Shown here: in pieces, positions 11,410 through 23,879 of the stretch
Layout: each line of letters begins with the position of its first letter
Numbering within the stretch: the first letter of the stretch is position 1
Assembly (NCBI GenBank): GCA_017163975.1
Contig: JAFFSR010000316.1
Location: forward strand, 2,950,001 to 3,014,000
Reading direction: 5' to 3'
From: Anastatus disparis
Taxonomy: Eukaryota; Arthropoda; Insecta; Hymenoptera; Eupelmidae
DNA length: 64,000 nucleotides
Notes under the pieces: generated by a model
Told to the model about the DNA's origin: nothing
What the model saw: the letters and a program-made list of their open reading frames with translations, nothing else
Databases searched by the model: none
Made by a program: the position numbers and the translations under genes

Positions 11410-13200
11410 GTAAGGATATTGCATGATTTTTAATTAATTCCTGATTCGAGCTCATCCCACTATTATGAGGTTTAAATTTATCATTATCAGTAGATCCATT
11501 ATTTGTTAGAACTTCATCGTGTTTCTCAATATCAGTTACGTTAACATTTTTTTGTACAATACATTTAGATTTATCTAATATTTCATTCAAATCATGTTCA
11601 CTTTCAAATTTGTGCGCTCTTTCCCCTCTCTCCCTCCTCACCATAAATTTACCACCTCTATGCCAAACAAACTTGCAACCTTTTCCTTTAGCATACTTTT
11701 TAAGATTTTTAAATTTAATATATTTATCTTTTTCAAGATACTCATTTATATATATTTGAGAATGGTGCTTGGTGGTAGAAAAACTGCCGAGAAGGGAGGG
11801 ATCCGGATCCGCTGTCGAAAAACCCGTTAATCTACGCCTAGCCATAAATACCTTCTGCGCCAAGTCATCTCCAGAAAGTCTAACCAACAATGAGAACGTA
11901 ATACTCGGACCGACAACGATCTCAGGCCCAGCAGACATCCTGCCCTTATTTTTATTTTCAGAATTAGAGATCTCAGTAACAGATACAATATTTGAACGTT
12001 CAAAAGTCGGAAGTATGGTTCCCAGAACAGCGCAAGCATAATCCTCCAGCCCAACATTAGCCGCAGAGCAGTCCAGTCCGCTGGATACCACCAAGACACT
12101 ATTCCCAGAACCACACCTCTTCACAGTATGACAGGATGCCTCTCTGCTACCATCTGTATGTGCTTTTACTATTTGTACATCGTTCGAATCAACAGGTGCT
12201 TCAGTGCGAGTGTTATGAGAGCTACTATCTGTACGTTTAAGAGATTGTGTTATATTCGAATTTACAGGCATGTCAGTGTTAGTGTTGATGTTGGTGTTGA
12301 TTAAGTGTTCGTCCTGGGCCGTGGGATCATTAACGGTCTGCACCACTTCAGCCACCCCGGTCATAAGTTGAGAAAAGTTGCTGTCCATTCCATTGAATTC
12401 ATTGCCTAAAAATGCCTGCATATTATTAAAATTAGTCGTGAGAGATTTGAAAAACTTTTCATACATGTCATTTAGAGCAGACAACAACTCCCTCTCTAAA
12501 GTACCTATCATTCCCCTGAGTTTACGATTCTCCTCTAGCAGCTGCGTCTGCGCAGCATGTAAATTCTTAATAATTTCATTTTGACTCTCCATTTTAGTCA
12601 CGATATCCTGCAGACCCTTGTCAGTATTTATAATATGGCTCTCAAGAGCCGGAAGTCGATTAAGATCATTTTGAATTATATCGAGCCTGCAGGATAGCGC
12701 GCTCTCCAAAGCAGACACAGCTGCCTTTACTGAGTAAGAATCAGCACCATCATTACTCTGCTTAAGACCACCATTTTTACCTTTACTAATATTGTTATCC
12801 GGGGTGACCAATGCAGCACCACCTCTAAATTTTTCATTAATTAAATTGATACTTATGCTATGTTCCCCTCCAACTACCGCAGAACAGCGCGAATTGGTCT
12901 TCTTCTTAATCACAGAGTGTCCTTGAGCTTTCGTAATCGGTGCGACAGGTGAGCATCCTCATGATGGAGTAGAAGCAACGATAGGCCGGGCTATAGGAGC
13001 ACCTCGCATAGCGGCACTGCGTGGTCCAGCGCCAGTGCTAGTGAGTGGGGTAGTGGGAGAAACGATAAGTCGGCCAGCTATACATTTCTCACAATCATAT
13101 TTCGGATTACCATCGTTATCATGAGGCACGCGCTTCATACATTTTACATGGCAGCGCTGCCGGCATGTAAAACACTGTATTAATTTTTTCGACCCTCTCG
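11410..13200 (-). pseudogene. ORF1 of retrotransposon copy 2 (zinc finger, coiled coil, FP-type C-terminus)
   Basis: This is the nucleic-acid-binding partner protein of the retrotransposon. Read from 13200: a truncated PHD-like Cys/His cluster (CFTCRQRCHVKCM, then CEKC, about 13070-13165), a Ser/Pro/Ala-rich stretch with an in-frame TGA at about 12958-12960, then a 503-codon open frame (12913-11402). The middle shows heptad-rich helices (about residues 95-150 of that frame). The C-terminus has IYINEYL, KKYAKGKGCKFVWHRGGKFMV and RRERGERAH, the basic domain seen in ORF1 proteins related to the baculovirus FP-type fold. The last codons read into the MITE. Copy 3 (22057-23630) has the same layout. 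Confidence 0.82.
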
Positions 13201-13275
13201 AATAAGGTTAATTTGAATGTTAACCACTACATTTTATCCAATGAAATACAAGTATTATCATCGATAACATTATAT

Positions 13276-13700
13276 CCTATAAATGTTACAAAACCTTTTC
13301 TGACTTATTAAGATATAATTAAAATATTCATTTTTTAATAGATAGTTACGTTTTCACGCTAATGATTTATTATCTTGTGGATATCTTTTTATCACGACTA
13401 AGCTTGGTAAATCCAAGTAGTCAATTTTAGTGACGGTAATTAAATTAACAAGATGATAATTAAAATAAACTGATAGATTTATTATTACGTTAATCGCGAG
13501 AGAGAGAGAAATGTATTATAGATATATTTGAGTGAGCGTTTTTTTTACTTGTTCAACTTCGTAATTATTAATATCTGTAATTTTATCTTTTTCTTCTTCT
13601 AATTTTCTTCTTCTTCTTCTTCAAATTTTTTTTTCATTTATTAAAAAACAATTTAATTTATATTTAATAATGATTATATTTAAATACTTAATTGAATGTA
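13276..13700. other. Spacer with (TTC)n tract
   Basis: The right half of duplication unit 2 ends at about 13605. A TTC/CTT-rich tract lies at 13587-13623. No gene is seen. Confidence 0.6.
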
Positions 13701-15232
13701 ATAATACAAGCAAATTTATCGAGTACTTTACGTAAAATGGAAAAAAACTGAAATATGAAAATTTTTTAAGAATATTTTTAAAATTTTCTAAAATGAAAAC
13801 TACGCTAAGAAGATCGGTTTATAAAAGTTATCCTTCTTTTGGCAGATGCAAATTATTCCCATGGGAATCTCAAAGCAAATTCATCAAGTAACTTACGTAA
13901 AAAACAAAAAAAATTCAAAATCGAAAATTTTTTCAAATTCTTAAAATGGCTCTATAAAAAAAACTACACTATGAATACCAATTTTCAATAGCTTCCTGTC
14001 TAGTTAGACAAAAACATAGATGGTATACAAAATTTGAAGCAAATCCATCAAATAATTTTCGAGATCTAACTGGTTAAATAAATAACATTTTCTTTTCAAA
14101 ATTTTAAAAATGCTCTAAAATTAAAACTACGCTATGAAAATCAATTTTTAAAAATTTCCCTTCTTTTAGCAGTCGCAAATAATTTCCCTGCAATTTTTAG
14201 AACAAATCTATCGAGTACTTTACGTAGAATAAAAAAAAAATAAGGAAAAAAGAATCGAAATTTTTTTTTAAATCTTTAAAATTCTCTAAAATTGTAACCA
14301 CGCTAAGAAAATTAGTTTTCAAAAGCTTATTTTTTTCAGACAATAGCGAATTAATTGTATGAAAATTTTGGAGAAAATTTATTGTATGGTTTACGCAAAA
14401 TAGAAAATAAATGAAAAATAAAAATTTTTTTGAAAATTTTTAAAGTGCTCTAAAATTAAAACTGCGCTGAGAAAATTAGTTTTCCAAAGCTTGTTTTCTT
14501 CAGACAGTAGCGAATAAATTGCATACAAATTTTGGAGCAAATCTATCAAATGGTGTTCGTAAAATAGAAAAAAATTAAAAATAAAAATTTTTAAAAAAAT
14601 TCTAAAAATGCTCTAAAATTAAAAGTGCGCTAAGAAAATTAGTTTACAAAATTTTTTATACTTTTGGCAGTCGAAACTAAGTTCCATACAAATTTTTGAA
14701 CAAATTCTTCGAGTAGTTTACGTAAAATACAAAAAAAATAAAAAATCGAAATTTTTTTAAAATTTTTAAAATGATTCTAAAAAAAACTACGCTAAGAAAA
14801 CCAATTCTCAATAGCTTCCGCACCAGTTGATCAAAAAATTGAATTGTATGGAAAATTTGGAGTAAATCCATCGAGTAGTTTTTAAGATTTTATTGGCTTA
14901 ATAAATAGAAACATTTTTTTTTTAATTTCAAAATGCTCTAAAATTAAAACCAAGCTAAGAAAATCAGTTTTTAAAAATTTATTTTATCTGGGCGATCACA
15001 AATAATTTCCGTGCAAATTTTGAAGCAAATTCATCGAGTAGTAAACAAAAAAACCCAAAAAACGAAAAATCAAATTTTTTTTTTTTTTTTTTTAAACTCT
15101 AAAATGAAAACTACGCTAGAAGAACCAATTATCAATAGCTTCCCAGCAAGTTAGTCAAAAAACTAAATTCCATGCAAAATTAGAAGCAAATCCATCGAGT
15201 ACTTCTCGAGATACAGTTTACTAACTGAAATC
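13700..15232. repeat. Satellite array, ~163-bp monomer, about nine units
   Basis: The motif AAAACTACGCTAAGAAAATC (with changes) recurs at about 13796, 13969, 14122, 14294, 14458, 14620, 14783, 14946 and 15109, so the spacing is 153-173 and mostly 162-164 bp. Each unit also contains a GTATGxAAATTTxGAGCAAATCxATCGAGTA block and an AAAATGCTCTAAAATT block. Units are diverged by tens of percent, suggesting an old array. No ORF is conserved between units. Confidence 0.88.
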
Positions 15233-15235
15233 ATA

Positions 15236-15239
15236 CATC

Positions 15240-15274
<35 letters not shown>

Positions 15275-15290
15275 ACACACATACATACAG
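15236..15290. repeat. (CA)n microsatellite at the satellite's end
   Basis: A run of CA dinucleotides with a few interruptions closes the 163-bp satellite array. Confidence 0.9.
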
Positions 15291-15639
15291 ACATTTTCTG
15301 GAAACCACTTTTTTCGACTCACCGAGTTCAAATATGTACAAATTAATGAAAAAATAAAAAAAAAAATTTTTTATAGATACAATGCTTTCTCTATAAGAAA
15401 GCAAAAGACAAAAGACAACATATTATGGATATACGATACACATCTATATTAAAGCGATTATAAATTTCATTTTTTTCTCTGCGTGTCATTTACTTATATA
15501 CTTTAGTAAGCACATATTTCACTTAGATTTCAAATATTATTCATCGAAATCTTAACTTTCTATAAAAAAGATAAAGAGGAAAGAGGAAACTAAAGATAAT
15601 AAAAGAAAATAAATCAAATATTTTACAGCCCCACAAAAA

Positions 15640-16135
15640 AAGTGTCAAAACCCATGGACCGGACCATATACATCTTATGTTTCTGGGATCGCTGAATCCG
15701 AATCCGTGGTCAGTTTGACCCCATCACCTCAGGGTCCAGGTCATTTGAAGGTCAAATGTACGGAATTAGTGGGAACCATATTTTAACAGTATAAATTTAT
15801 GTTTTTGGGGTCGCGGAATCCGAATCCGTGGTCCGTTTGACCCCATGACCTCAGGGTCAAGGTCATTTAAAGGTCAAATCTACGAAATTAGTGGGAACCA
15901 TATTTTAACAGTATATATTTATGTTTTTGGGGTCGTTGAATCCGAATCCGTGGTCCGTTTGACCCCATGACCTCAGGGTCAAGGTCATTTGAAGGTCAAA
16001 TCTACGAAATTAGTTAGAACCATATTTTAACAGTATATATTTATGTTTTTGGAATCGCTGAATCCGAATCCGTGGTCCGTTTGACCTCATCACCTCCAAT
16101 TTTAAGGTCATTCAAAGGTAAAATATACAAAATTC
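15640..16135. repeat. Left inverted-end array of ~122-bp units
   Basis: GAATCCGAATCCGTGG recurs at about 15694, 15816, 15938 and 16060, exactly 122 bp apart, each followed by a GGTCAAGGTCATTTGAAGGTC block. The right end (18620-19010) contains the inverted form with the same period. Confidence 0.9.
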
Positions 16136-16161
16136 GCGTAAAACACCTAAATTCATGCCAT

Positions 16162-17870
16162 TTATTTTTTCTTACTATATCCCACACATTTCTCATCAAA
16201 TGATCGGTGCAAAGGTTTCCATTTACGTTTTTTTTCAATGGTTTTACAATCTCTTTTCAACAAGCAGCAGTAATCAGCCAGCATATTAGTATCCCATCTA
16301 CCTTGATAACGCTTCTCCATTACTTTAATGTCTTGGTGAAAACGCTCTCCCTGTTCTTCACTATAATCTCCGCAGTTGTCAGGAAAACTATCCAAGTGAT
16401 TATGTAGAAAATGTAATTTATAGTTCATTAGGCAACCCATTTTCCCAAAGTTCTCAACCATTTTGAATAATATTTCTTTGTAATTTGGGCTTCTGCGATT
16501 ACCCAAGAAGTTTCCGGTAACTTCCTGAAAGCTAAGCCATGCAGCTCTTTCAATGTTTGTCATGGAACTAATAAACTGATCATCAAACATCATTTTCCTA
16601 ATTTCTGGAGCATCAAAAATACCTTCCTTTAATTTCACATCTGATTTATTTGGAAACTTGCTTTCTAAGTATTTGAAGCACTGACCATCTTTATTTGAAG
16701 CCTTAACGAATTGTTTCATTACACCAACTTTTATGTGTAATGACAGAATGAGAACTTTTTTCGGGTCAACCAATGGAGTAGCTATAACGTTACATTTTCC
16801 GACTTCGAGAGATTTTTTTTCAGGCCATTAATGATTTGTATAGTGCTTTGCATGGTCTCTACTATCCCATAAGCACAAGAAACATAGCGGCTTCATAAAT
16901 CCAGACTGCTGTCCTAACAATATTCCAGAAACTTTTAAATCGCCACATATAAGCCATTTATGCTTGTCATACTGAATTTTTTGTATTATAATTTTCAGAT
17001 TGTCATATCTTTCCTTCATTGTAGTGGAGTGCGCTATTGCAACTGAGGCATAGTGGTTCCTGTTGTGTAGTAATACAGCTTTTAAACTTCTGTTTGATGA
17101 ATCTATGAACAATCTTCATTCTTCGTCTTTATATACATTAGGCTTAATTTTATTCATCAAACCTTTCACATCTTCACAATATACTATTTTATCGCCATCA
17201 TGATTTATTTCTTCAAAATATGCTTCGAAACTTTTGCTTCTCGTTCTGTAAAAAGATATTTCAGTAGAATTTGCCAACTGATTCATGGCTTTCAAAGATG
17301 AAGCTAAATGTTCTGCTCCATCTTTAGGTAAGTTGAGCTCTCTAACTAAGTCGTTTAGTTTATTTTGAGTCCATAACTTTACGCTTTTGTCTTTCTGGCC
17401 TGCTGGAAGGAAAAGGTTGTCATCGTCGTCATCGTCATCATCATCACCATTATTTTCAATTTCTTCATAACTATCGCTTTCATAGGATTCATCTTTTAAA
17501 TCATTCCTATCAATTGCATCTCCATGAATGCCGTTACGGACTTCGTTGTTATCTTTATCATCATGTTTTATATCGTCAGAATCTGATTCAATTGATAACC
17601 TCTCAAGAAAATCTAATTCTTCATCTCTTCTCGTTTTTTCGATAGGTCTTTTTACAGGAATAACATCAGCATAATTTACAGTAGTTTGGTTTTTACTATT
17701 AATTCCAATAATTTTGGTGTTACAGAGGTAACAATCCTCTATTCTATCTGGTTGATACTATTCCACTGGGCTATCAAATTTAACTTTGTCATCTTTTTTT
17801 GTTTCATCCCACATGCAAAGCATTTTGCGACATTGTTCGAAAATACTACATAAAGTTCACTTTTCTATAT
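16162..17870 (-). pseudogene. Transposase-like protein of the CAGCCCC transposon (three stops)
   Basis: One reading frame (17870 down to 16162, about 570 codons) is interrupted only by point-like stops: TAG at about 17755, TGA at about 17117-17120 and TAA at 16828-16830. In order it shows a DCYLC cysteine pair (about 17735), an acidic linker with a run of Asp (about 17410-17460), then RLFIDSSNRSLKAVLLHN (about 17050-17110), KWLICGDLKVSGILLGQQSG (about 16905-16960) and CFLCLWDSRDHAKHY. After the third stop come MNYKLHFLHNHLDSFP, EEQGERFHQDIKVMEKRYQG and MLADYCCLLKRD. Conserved Asp, His and Glu residues in the IDSS, GDLK, HNHLD and GERFHQD motifs are candidates for a catalytic core; this is inference. 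All breaks are single-codon, so inactivation looks recent. Confidence 0.75.
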
Positions 17871-18039
17871 CTACATCTGTTTACAATTTAAAGCAGGTTT
17901 TGTAAATGTTTTGAAGATTTTCATTGAAATGTCTTCGAGATTTTAGCGAAGTGAATACTGCACAGACAAAACAAAAAAAATTTTCGTTCTTTGGACAAAT
18001 ATGCCCTCGAGGTGTAGAAGGTGAATGATCCATGGTCTT

Positions 18040-18340
18040 TAACATAACCCCGCACGTTAGGGATCCTGGTCCGATTGCAGGTGAGTCTGCTATTCCGGAG
18101 GTGATAACACTTATACCTCACCGGAGCTAAGTATAAGAGCTTTCCGACTTTGACAACGACAATGTCAACTTGTCGTCGGACACACTACAGCTTTAGCCTC
18201 ACACCCTAACGTCCCCCTGCAAGGCAGTGCGCTTCCACTGACATCTTTATCTCGACAAGCTTATGAGCGGATCATTTCACACATCCCCATTTGGGGCAGT
18301 GTCACCGTCACAGTCTTTGTCAAGGTAGCAGGTAAAGGTT
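18040..18340. other. GC-richer segment inside the CAGCCCC transposon, unexplained
   Basis: This segment is clearly less AT-rich than its surroundings and has no convincing ORF. It could be the promoter or first exon of the transposase gene. Confidence 0.35.
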
Positions 18341-18619
18341 ATTTTAACGACAAAAATTCATGTTTAAATTTTTCTTATTTAATTAAACGTATATTTATAC
18401 AATTAGAAAAGACACGCTAATTTTTTACAAAATTCTTCACGTATCACAGAAAACTCTAATGCATTTTGAAATTGTATAATGTACGATCTCACAAATAAGA
18501 GTAAATTAAATATGATCTTTTATTCTTTAAAGTAACCTTGTATTCAATTGAAATTATTCAATATTTTACAGCAACCCTAAGATACCGTGAATTAGGTTTA
18601 TTTTGCATGAAATTAATAT

Positions 18620-19010
18620 ATTCAACCTTAAAATTACCTTTGTAGATTTGACTTTAAAATCAATTTTGTAGATTTGACCTTGAAATGACCTTGATCCTGA
18701 TGTGATGGGTTGAACGGACTACGAATTCTGATTCAGTGACCTCAAAAACATAAATATATACTGTTAAAATACGGTTCCCACTAATTTCGTAGATTTGACC
18801 TTAAAATGACCTTGACCCTGAGGTCATGGGGTCAAACGGACCACGGATTCGGATTCAGCGACCCCAAAAACATAAATATATACTGTTGAAATATGGTTCC
18901 CAATAATTTCGTAGATTTGACCTTCAAATGACCTTGACTCTGAGGTGATGGGGTCAAACTGGCCACGGATTCAGCGATCCCAAAAACATAAGATGTATAT
19001 GGTCCAGTCC
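18620..19010. repeat. Right inverted-end array of ~122-bp units
   Basis: Inverted versions of the left-end units, with CGGATTC-GGATTC type cores at about 18720, 18841 and 18963. Confidence 0.85.
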
Positions 19011-19043
19011 GTGGGTTTTGACACTTTTTTTTGTGGGGCTGTA

Positions 19044-20360
19044 TAATTATTTGTAAATTGTTTGATAACTGTTTTACTTTTACGATTGCCTATCCTTCTG
19101 ATATGCAATCTTTTGAGCTCCAAGGTGTTACGCCACAACGTATCTTTTATGTTACTTTTTAATTTACAATTTTTAAAATATCTTTTTATTAACATGATAT
19201 TGATGAACTAATTAAACAGTCATCAAACAATAAAAGAATGTGCTAACCTAAGCAGTAAAGAAACTTAAAGTTGATATTGAGCAAACGAAATTCTTTGATT
19301 CAAAATTACAAAATTAAACTCAAATTTTGAAATTATTCATAAGAAGAACAAGATCCACTTTTTACCTAATGAAATTATGTCAAAGATAAAAAATTATAAA
19401 AGCCGACTGACATTGACGACAGTTGGCACTACCCCGGGATCATTGTTGGTACCAAGTCATACACCCTTTAATCCTCCCACTTCAACTTTTATTTAAATTC
19501 AAAGTCAAACAAAGTTATTATCATATCCAATATTAATTATCTTACAAGTGTCTAATAAATTTCTTAAAAGTTACTTATATATCTGACTCGAGTCTTATTT
19601 CAATCGTGCATATCCATAAACTGTCTGAATATAGCCAGCCCTCATCTACTGAATTCTACAAAGTTAAGAATATTAAATATACTGTTATTCTCATTTTAAA
19701 ATTTTTATAAATTAACTTCAATACATTTAATAGTGATAACGATCTCACTCAATTAAAATATTAGTGGAGTTCATCCACCACTAGATTTCATATACTTTCG
19801 CATTCTTTTAAATATTATAATAAATAAATTTAAATATTCAAGTTTCATATAAATCTACAAAACTCTATAAATACATCCATTTTAATTTAGTCCTTTTGGA
19901 AGTCAGGACTCAACAAAGGATCCAAATATTTTAATAAAATAATTATGAGAATCTTAATTTATTGGAATACATGCAATCATTATTATGTATTGAATTTTTT
20001 ACCTCGTCATTATTTTTTGAACATTTATTAGAGCAAAGCTATATTCAAAAGACAAGGTATGTACAGACACTATCATTTTTCAATTACTTACGTGTTCAAA
20101 ACGTAGATTTCATTTTTGATTCAAAAATGATTCATTATATTAAGAAATGAAACAGTTGAGATAAAGCAAACTTACTTTTGATATTCTTGTTTTAGATTAT
20201 AAAATTAAAAGTATAATTTTGATTTTGATTACTATATTCTTGAAACTTAAATAATTAAGATGAAGCAAAGAAGCTTTAATTATTGGTTTGGATTAGGATT
20301 CTAAAAGACACTATAGTACTAGTCATTGTCCCCTGTTTAATTTTGATTAAAATTCTCTAT
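19044..20360. other. AT-rich spacer, no feature supported
   Basis: Short spurious ORFs only. No repeat or conserved motif is recognised. Confidence 0.5.
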
Positions 20361-20364
20361 TTAA

Positions 20365-20745
20365 GAGGAGGTCGCGTATCTCTGTCCTTTTCTAATCAAA
20401 GAAATGATTTTTTTACAAAGACTAATAACTTTATCAAAAAATGAAGAGAAAGCCGCATCTTGTATCAAAAAAAGCAATATTTTCTTTGATAAGAAAAAAT
20501 TAATTTTATTGCTTCGTTCTCAAGAAAACCTTGAAAAATCAAATTGTTCACCCTAACCTCTATGATTTAAGTTTTTCAAGGTTTTCTTGAAAACGAAGCA
20601 ATAAAATTAATTTTTTCTTATCAAAGAAAATATTGCTTTTTTTGATACAAGATGCGGCTTTCTCTTCATTTTTTGATAAAGTTATTAGTCTTTGTAAAAA
20701 AATCATTTCTTTGATTAGAAAAGGACAGAGATACGTGACCTCCTC
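20365..20745. mobile_element. TTAA-flanked foldback element, 381 bp
   Basis: Near-perfect inverted arms of about 175 bp (starting GAGGAGGTCGCGTATCTCTG) surround a spacer of about 30 bp (about 20541-20570). TTAA occurs exactly at both edges (20361-20364 and 20746-20749). A decayed relative lies at 27713-28060. The TTAA target is used by piggyBac and Kolobok families; no transposase is present here. Confidence 0.85.
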
Positions 20746-20749
20746 TTAA

Positions 20750-21740
20750 TGATAAAATTAATCATTAGCATTACTGAATAACATTTTCCAGACATATAGA
20801 ATTAACATTTTCCAACTTTTGATATTTTTGTTTTAAGTTATAATTGTGAAAAAGCAAAACTAATCATTGCTGTGTATTAAATTTTCATAATGGGGATAAA
20901 ATACTTGTTAAAAGTTCCACAATCCATTAATAAAAGATTCTTTCATTTTCAAAGAAATTTTTATAGTACACATGTCTTATGTGTATAAAAATTATTCAAT
21001 TTTCTATTTTTTATTTCCAAAAATATAATATGAATTTTAAATATTAAATGTATTATACATATTAAAATAATTTCTTTATCCGTATACAAAATAATTATAA
21101 CAACAATTCATTGAAGTACATAAAATTGTTTGGGTTGGATTTTGATGATGTGTACGTAATCGATAGTTAATATTTCAATTCTGAATTAAGATTAACATTC
21201 GAATTATGCAGAAATTAATACATTTTAACATATTTAAACAATTATCTCTTCGTATATTCTATTACCCATCAATACCGAAGAACCAAATCCAAAGTATATG
21301 TGTTGAATCAAAAATTCTATATTTTGAAATATTAAAAGTTATGTAGCTCTTCTCCTAATAGTTTACTCAAGTAGAGCAAAAGCTTACTTCAACGTGTTAT
21401 CAGAAGAAACAAAATAATTCTTGATCAGTGAAATCAACCTGGCCGAACTCGAGCAATTGAAAATTACATGAAAGTAATAAATGAACCAATCAGAAAATCG
21501 CAATTCTAAGATTTATAAAAATTTTTGTAGATTCTACTCTCAATTTGCAACAAGAAATGTCTTAATGAGTAATTCTCTACACCCTTTAGTTTTTGAGTAA
21601 AATAATAATTAAATTGGTAATTTTACAAAAAATTTTGAAAAATCTCAATTTTTCATTACTCATTACTCTTTATATCTTCTCCCTCCATCTGTAGGTAGTT
21701 AAACACGTTTTATTTTTTACTATTGTTATTTTTGTTCTGG
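20750..21740. other. AT-rich spacer, no feature supported
   Basis: Nothing recognised. The 5' end of retrotransposon copy 3 must lie somewhere in or after the last part of this stretch. Confidence 0.45.
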
Positions 21741-22056
21741 TACTGCAATTTTGTGCCCTACGGCGTTTTTCTTACAGATTCTTGCATGCTCAATTTGCTA
21801 GGCACCGTTTCAGCTATAAATCATCAGTTTTACTAGCGGTCCTTGCATTTTATCTCGTAATTTACATCAAGGAGCTGAACTTTGGAGGTTAGAATTATTA
21901 CAGTTTTGAAGTTAGTCGGGAGGCGAATTTCATCTGCAGACAGAGATCCTGGTGGCTAATTTTTCAATCTACTCTCCGACCAATAAGATAGAAGTCTACC
22001 TTACCCTATAAGGAGGTTAGTTTTAGTTGCTGTAGTGTACACAAGAGATCGGAGTT

Positions 22057-23640
22057 ATGGACAGTTGTGCGATCTGTAAGCTATCCACTAATGATAAATG
22101 TGGCATGGCAAAGTTCCATTTGTGTTTCACGTACCGGCAGTGCTGTCACGCGAAATGCATGACTCGTTCAAAAATGGAAAATGGCACAAAATATGAATTT
22201 AAAAGGTGCATGGAAAAAATAAAAAATAATTCATCGTCGTCTGCCGGTGGAAGCATCAAGGCCAATGAAGTTTCACAGATCGCACGCAAAGCCATTCCCA
22301 ATCAGCCCATCAGTGCCTTTACACTATCAAGAACTTACTCAAAAGTAACACCTGTCAACGCCTCTCTGAAGCAGCCTGAAAGAGTGAAAACTACTTTGCC
22401 ATCGCTAACTTCGACCAACAACAGTGGTGCCACGGCGGATGGAGGGGGAAGTAGAATAAGTATACATTTATTTGATAAGCAATTGGGAGGTGGCGCTGCG
22501 CACGTTACCCCGAATAATAATAATAGTAATAATTTTAAGAAAAATAATTTTGATGTAGACCGAAGTGACTTAGATTCTTCCTCATTGCAGGCAGCTGTAT
22601 CTGCTCTAAAGGGTACACTCTGGCAGGCTTGACGCAATATCTAATTCTTTTGATTGACTTTTGGCTTTTGAGAGCCTATTCAAAAATTTTGACAAATACC
22701 TGAGGGATATTGTGTCCAAAATTGAAACACAAAATGAATTTATTAAAAAATTAGAAAGTGAGCAGATGCAGCTGTTAGAGGGAAATCGCAAACTTAGAAA
22801 AATAATAGTCACTTCGGAAAGGAATTTCTTGTTCGCTCTAAATAATAAAATTGAAATGTACAATAAAACAATTAGTAGTAAATTTGATAATATTCAAACT
22901 TTTCTTGACAACAAGTTTCACGGAGTGGACAAGGGTTTCTTCAACCTTACAACCGGGGTAGCTGGCATGGCGCAGGCCGTCGCAGATCTCACGGAAATGA
23001 ATGAGCATACATTGCACACATCTAAATTTGTAGGAATTACACAAACATCACATACTCATGCTGTAATTAGTGATGAGGCACCTCGTCAAGTTGAGACGGA
23101 GTGTGGCTCTGGGGGTGGTGCATTGGTGATCTCTGGCGAGTTTGACTGTTCAGCAGTTAATGTTGGGCCAGATGATTACGCCTGTGCCGTTCTTGGTGCC
23201 ATTCTCCCGACAATCAAATGTACAAATATAATTTCAGTTAAGAAAATCGCTATACATGATGATGTGAACGGGGTGTCTACAGATCGTGGGATCATTGGCG
23301 GCCCGAGGGGTCCGTTTTCATTGCTGGTTAGACTTTTTGAGGAGGACCTGGTGCAAAGGAAGTTTGAAGCCAAACAACAATTCACAGGTTTTTCGACAGC
23401 GGATCTTAATCCCTCCCTCCTTGGCAGTCTTCCAGCCATCAAACGCCACGGCTTGATATTTATTAATGAATTTTTGCCTAAAGAAAAATATCTTAATTTA
23501 AAAAAATTAAAAAAGTATGCCAAAGAAAAAGGCTTTAAATTTGTTTGGCACAGACATGGCACATTTCTGGTGAGAAGGGAGAGAGGAGAGAGAGCTCACA
23601 ATTTTTTAATAAAAATTACTTAGATAATTTATTGACATAT
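22057..23640 (+). pseudogene. ORF1 of copy 3 (PHD-like finger, coiled coil, FP-type C-terminus)
   Basis: The start ATG at 22057 begins MDSCAICKLSTNDKCG, a Cys/His cluster (CAIC, C, HLCFTYRQCCHAKCM) that resembles a PHD finger. It then gives a Ser/Thr/Pro-rich region, and after a frameshift and a stop near 22620-22660 continues at 22661-23623 with coiled-coil helices (IETQNEFIKKLESEQMQLLE) and the C-terminal domain (IFINEFLPKEKYLN, KKYAKEKGFKFVWHRHGTFL, RRERGERAH). It matches copy 2 throughout, so copy 3 supplies the N-terminus missing there. It is broken again after 23600. Confidence 0.82.
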
Positions 23641-23879
23641 AGTAAGAAATTAGAAACGGTGTAAATGTAACTAATAAAAATTCTGAAACTCCATTGAATA
23701 TTAAGTGCAATAATAATATATGTGATAAAAATGATGCCTTTGATCATCAACGAAATATGTCAACAAATCAATTATTATGTACAAATAACGGAGTAACGTC
23801 GAATGTGGCCTCTCCCCAATGACTGCGCTGGGCCTCCTCTGAGAGTCGTAAAGGGAGGAGGTGCAAACTGCGAGCATGC

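Larger units (their letters stand above)
8781..13200 (-). mobile_element. CR1/Jockey-like non-LTR retrotransposon, copy 2
   Basis: This minus-strand insertion contains ORF1 (right) and ORF2 (left) of the same family as copy 1. The flanks read ...TTCAATAA at 8773-8780 and AATAAGGTTAATTT from 13201, giving a probable 5-bp target duplication AATAA; the uninterrupted duplicate at about 8040-8060 has that sequence once. The 5' end is truncated within the ORF1 zinc finger. The endonuclease domain is missing: a foldback-MITE remnant at 11156-11409 lies where it should be. Confidence 0.88.
15626..19041 (-). mobile_element. DNA transposon with repeat-loaded terminal inverted repeats
   Basis: The ends are inverted copies starting CAGCCCCACAAAAAAAGTG and continue inverted for several hundred bases. 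TA dinucleotides at 15624-15625 and 19042-19043 flank the unit, consistent with a TA target. Each end holds tandem units of about 122 bp (see separate entry). Between the ends is a broken transposase-like gene on the minus strand (16162-17870) and a GC-richer segment (18040-18340) without a recognised function. The protein belongs to a family found repeatedly in arthropod genomes; I cannot name its superfamily with confidence. Confidence 0.8.

Noticed and set aside
17921..18121. 66-codon minus frame upstream of the CAGCCCC transposase gene
   Set aside because: No conserved motif and in part outside the family's known region; it could be a non-coding leader.
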